This document shows positions 63,282 through 64,000 of a stretch of DNA of 64,000 nucleotides, in pieces. Source of the stretch: Lichenostomus cassidix (taxonomy: Eukaryota > Chordata > Aves > Passeriformes > Meliphagidae). The stretch is taken from NCBI GenBank assembly GCA_008360975.2, contig VLJF02000033.1, positions 2,914,001 to 2,978,000 of the forward strand. The letters run 5' to 3'. The notes under the pieces were generated by a model. The model searched no databases, was not told the origin of the DNA, and saw only the letters and a program-made list of their open reading frames with translations. Each line of letters starts with the position of its first letter. Position 1 is the first letter of the stretch. Both the position numbers and the translations under genes were made by a program.

Positions 63282-64000
63282 TTCTCCACCAGCAGCCGCA
63301 GAATTCGGGAAGCAGCAAAATGGGGACTTTTGGGGACACCAAGGGAAGCCTGGAAAATGTCCTCTCTGAGCTGCGGGAATTCCTCTGCCCCTCCCAGCCG
63401 CCAGGGAACAACCCCGAGGCTTCTCTGCTCCTCAAGCTTCCCCAAAATCTCCTGGCAGAACCGGATTGGAGCCCCGGGAGCAGCTTAGGGTGTGCTGGGG
63501 AGAGTACGGGAATGGAGAAAATGATGGAACAAACGGGAATGGAGAAAATGATGGAACAGACGGGAATGGAGAAATTGGAACAAACGGGAATGGAGAAAAT
63601 GATGGAAGAAATGGGAATGGAGAGAATGATGGAACAAACGGGAATGGAGAAATTGGAACAAGCAGGAATGGAGAAAATGATGGAAGAAATGGGAATGGAG
63701 AAATTGGAACAAATGGGAATGGAGAAAATGATGGAACAAACGGGAATGGAGAAATTGGAACAAATGGGAATGGAGAAAATGATAGAACAAGCAGGAATGG
63801 AGAAAATGATGGAACAAACGGGAATGAAACAGATGGGAATGAAACAAATAAAACAAAGGGAAATGAAAGAAAACAAATGAAACAAACGGGAGTGAAACAA
63901 ATGACAAAAACGGGAATGAAACAAAACGAATGAACCAAAGGGGAATGAAACAAAACAAATGAACCAAAGGGGAATGAAACAAAAGAAGTGTAGCAAACGG
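63282..64000 (+). pseudogene. K4: NKR-P1/CLEC-type receptor fragment (runs off the window)
   Basis: Stalk exon 63282-63404 is open (VLHQQPQNSGSSKMG...ELREFLCPSQPP) but its donor is GG (63405-63406), as in K1 and K2. As in K3, no tail or transmembrane exon is seen upstream. Read-through continues into the Met/Glu minisatellite. Lectin exons would lie beyond the right edge. Status therefore uncertain; the layout matches K3. Confidence 0.6.
63505..64000 (+). repeat. Expanded Met/Glu-type minisatellite in K4
   Basis: Same 24/27-bp units as in K3, in a different order, continuing past the window edge. Confidence 0.9.

Noticed and set aside
63227..63880. 217-codon Met/Glu-rich gene
   Set aside because: It starts inside the G/T-rich array, crosses the K4 stalk exon and continues in a minisatellite; only the stalk exon part is supported.

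Overview
The window looks like bird DNA, most likely from a songbird. It has short CR1-like retrotransposon tails, several endogenous retroviruses (ERVs), very GC-rich CpG modules, many minisatellites, and two families of NK-type C-type lectin-like receptor genes with avian-style short introns. All functional assignments come from reading the sequence; nothing was searched.

Layout. The window is a tandem array of one unit with variations. K genes lie on the + strand (K1 8.4-11.1 kb, K2 30.3-33.1 kb, K3 48.3-50.4 kb, K4 from 63.3 kb, cut by the window edge). They encode an NKR-P1/CLEC-type receptor with a hemITAM-like tail, visible only in K1 and K2. L genes lie on the - strand (L1 13.6-15.5, L2 35.5-37.0, L3 41.9-43.8, L4 59.1-60.9 kb). 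They encode a CLEC2/CD69-like type II lectin, with a repeat-bearing cytoplasmic domain of about 213 aa in three of the four copies. Each K is tail-to-tail with the L on its right. Each L is head-to-head with the next K across a CpG module (eight copies, P1-P8) followed by AT-rich and G/T-rich minisatellites. A YY1/CRE/ETS/E-box promoter with a 5'-UTR exon donor lies upstream of K1 and K2, and an orphan copy sits at 39.9 kb. TATA plus CCAAT promoter modules lie near 5.4 (+), 12.4, 34.4 and 51.7 kb (-), and a related CCAAT triplet lies in intron 2 of every L gene.

Mobile DNA. (i) An old gammaretrovirus-like ERV is present three times (1-2.24, about 17.3-25.88 and 45.24-46.01 kb) and was copied with the host segment. 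A younger gammaretrovirus-like element inserted into it is visible in three states at the same ATAC target: solo LTR (951-1599), provirus (18533-25235) and empty site (about 45378). (ii) An env-less ERV-L-like element with two LTRs (52363-58576) lies in the 3' flank of L4. Its gag and pol are in one frame, separated by a UAG followed by a strong hairpin. (iii) Two further solo-LTR families (LTR2 and LTR3) have matching empty sites elsewhere in the window.

How it fits together. A receptor gene next to an inversely oriented CLEC2-like gene recalls the linked NKR-P1/Clr pairs of mammals and B-NK/B-lec of the chicken MHC. The array seems to evolve by duplication, conversion and deletion. K1 and K2 are nearly identical over about 4.6 kb, yet K1 has a private 5-bp deletion. 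Every K copy has a damaged stalk exon that could be skipped without loss of frame. L2 has lost 136 codons of its tail in frame. ERVs have replaced or separated parts of several units.
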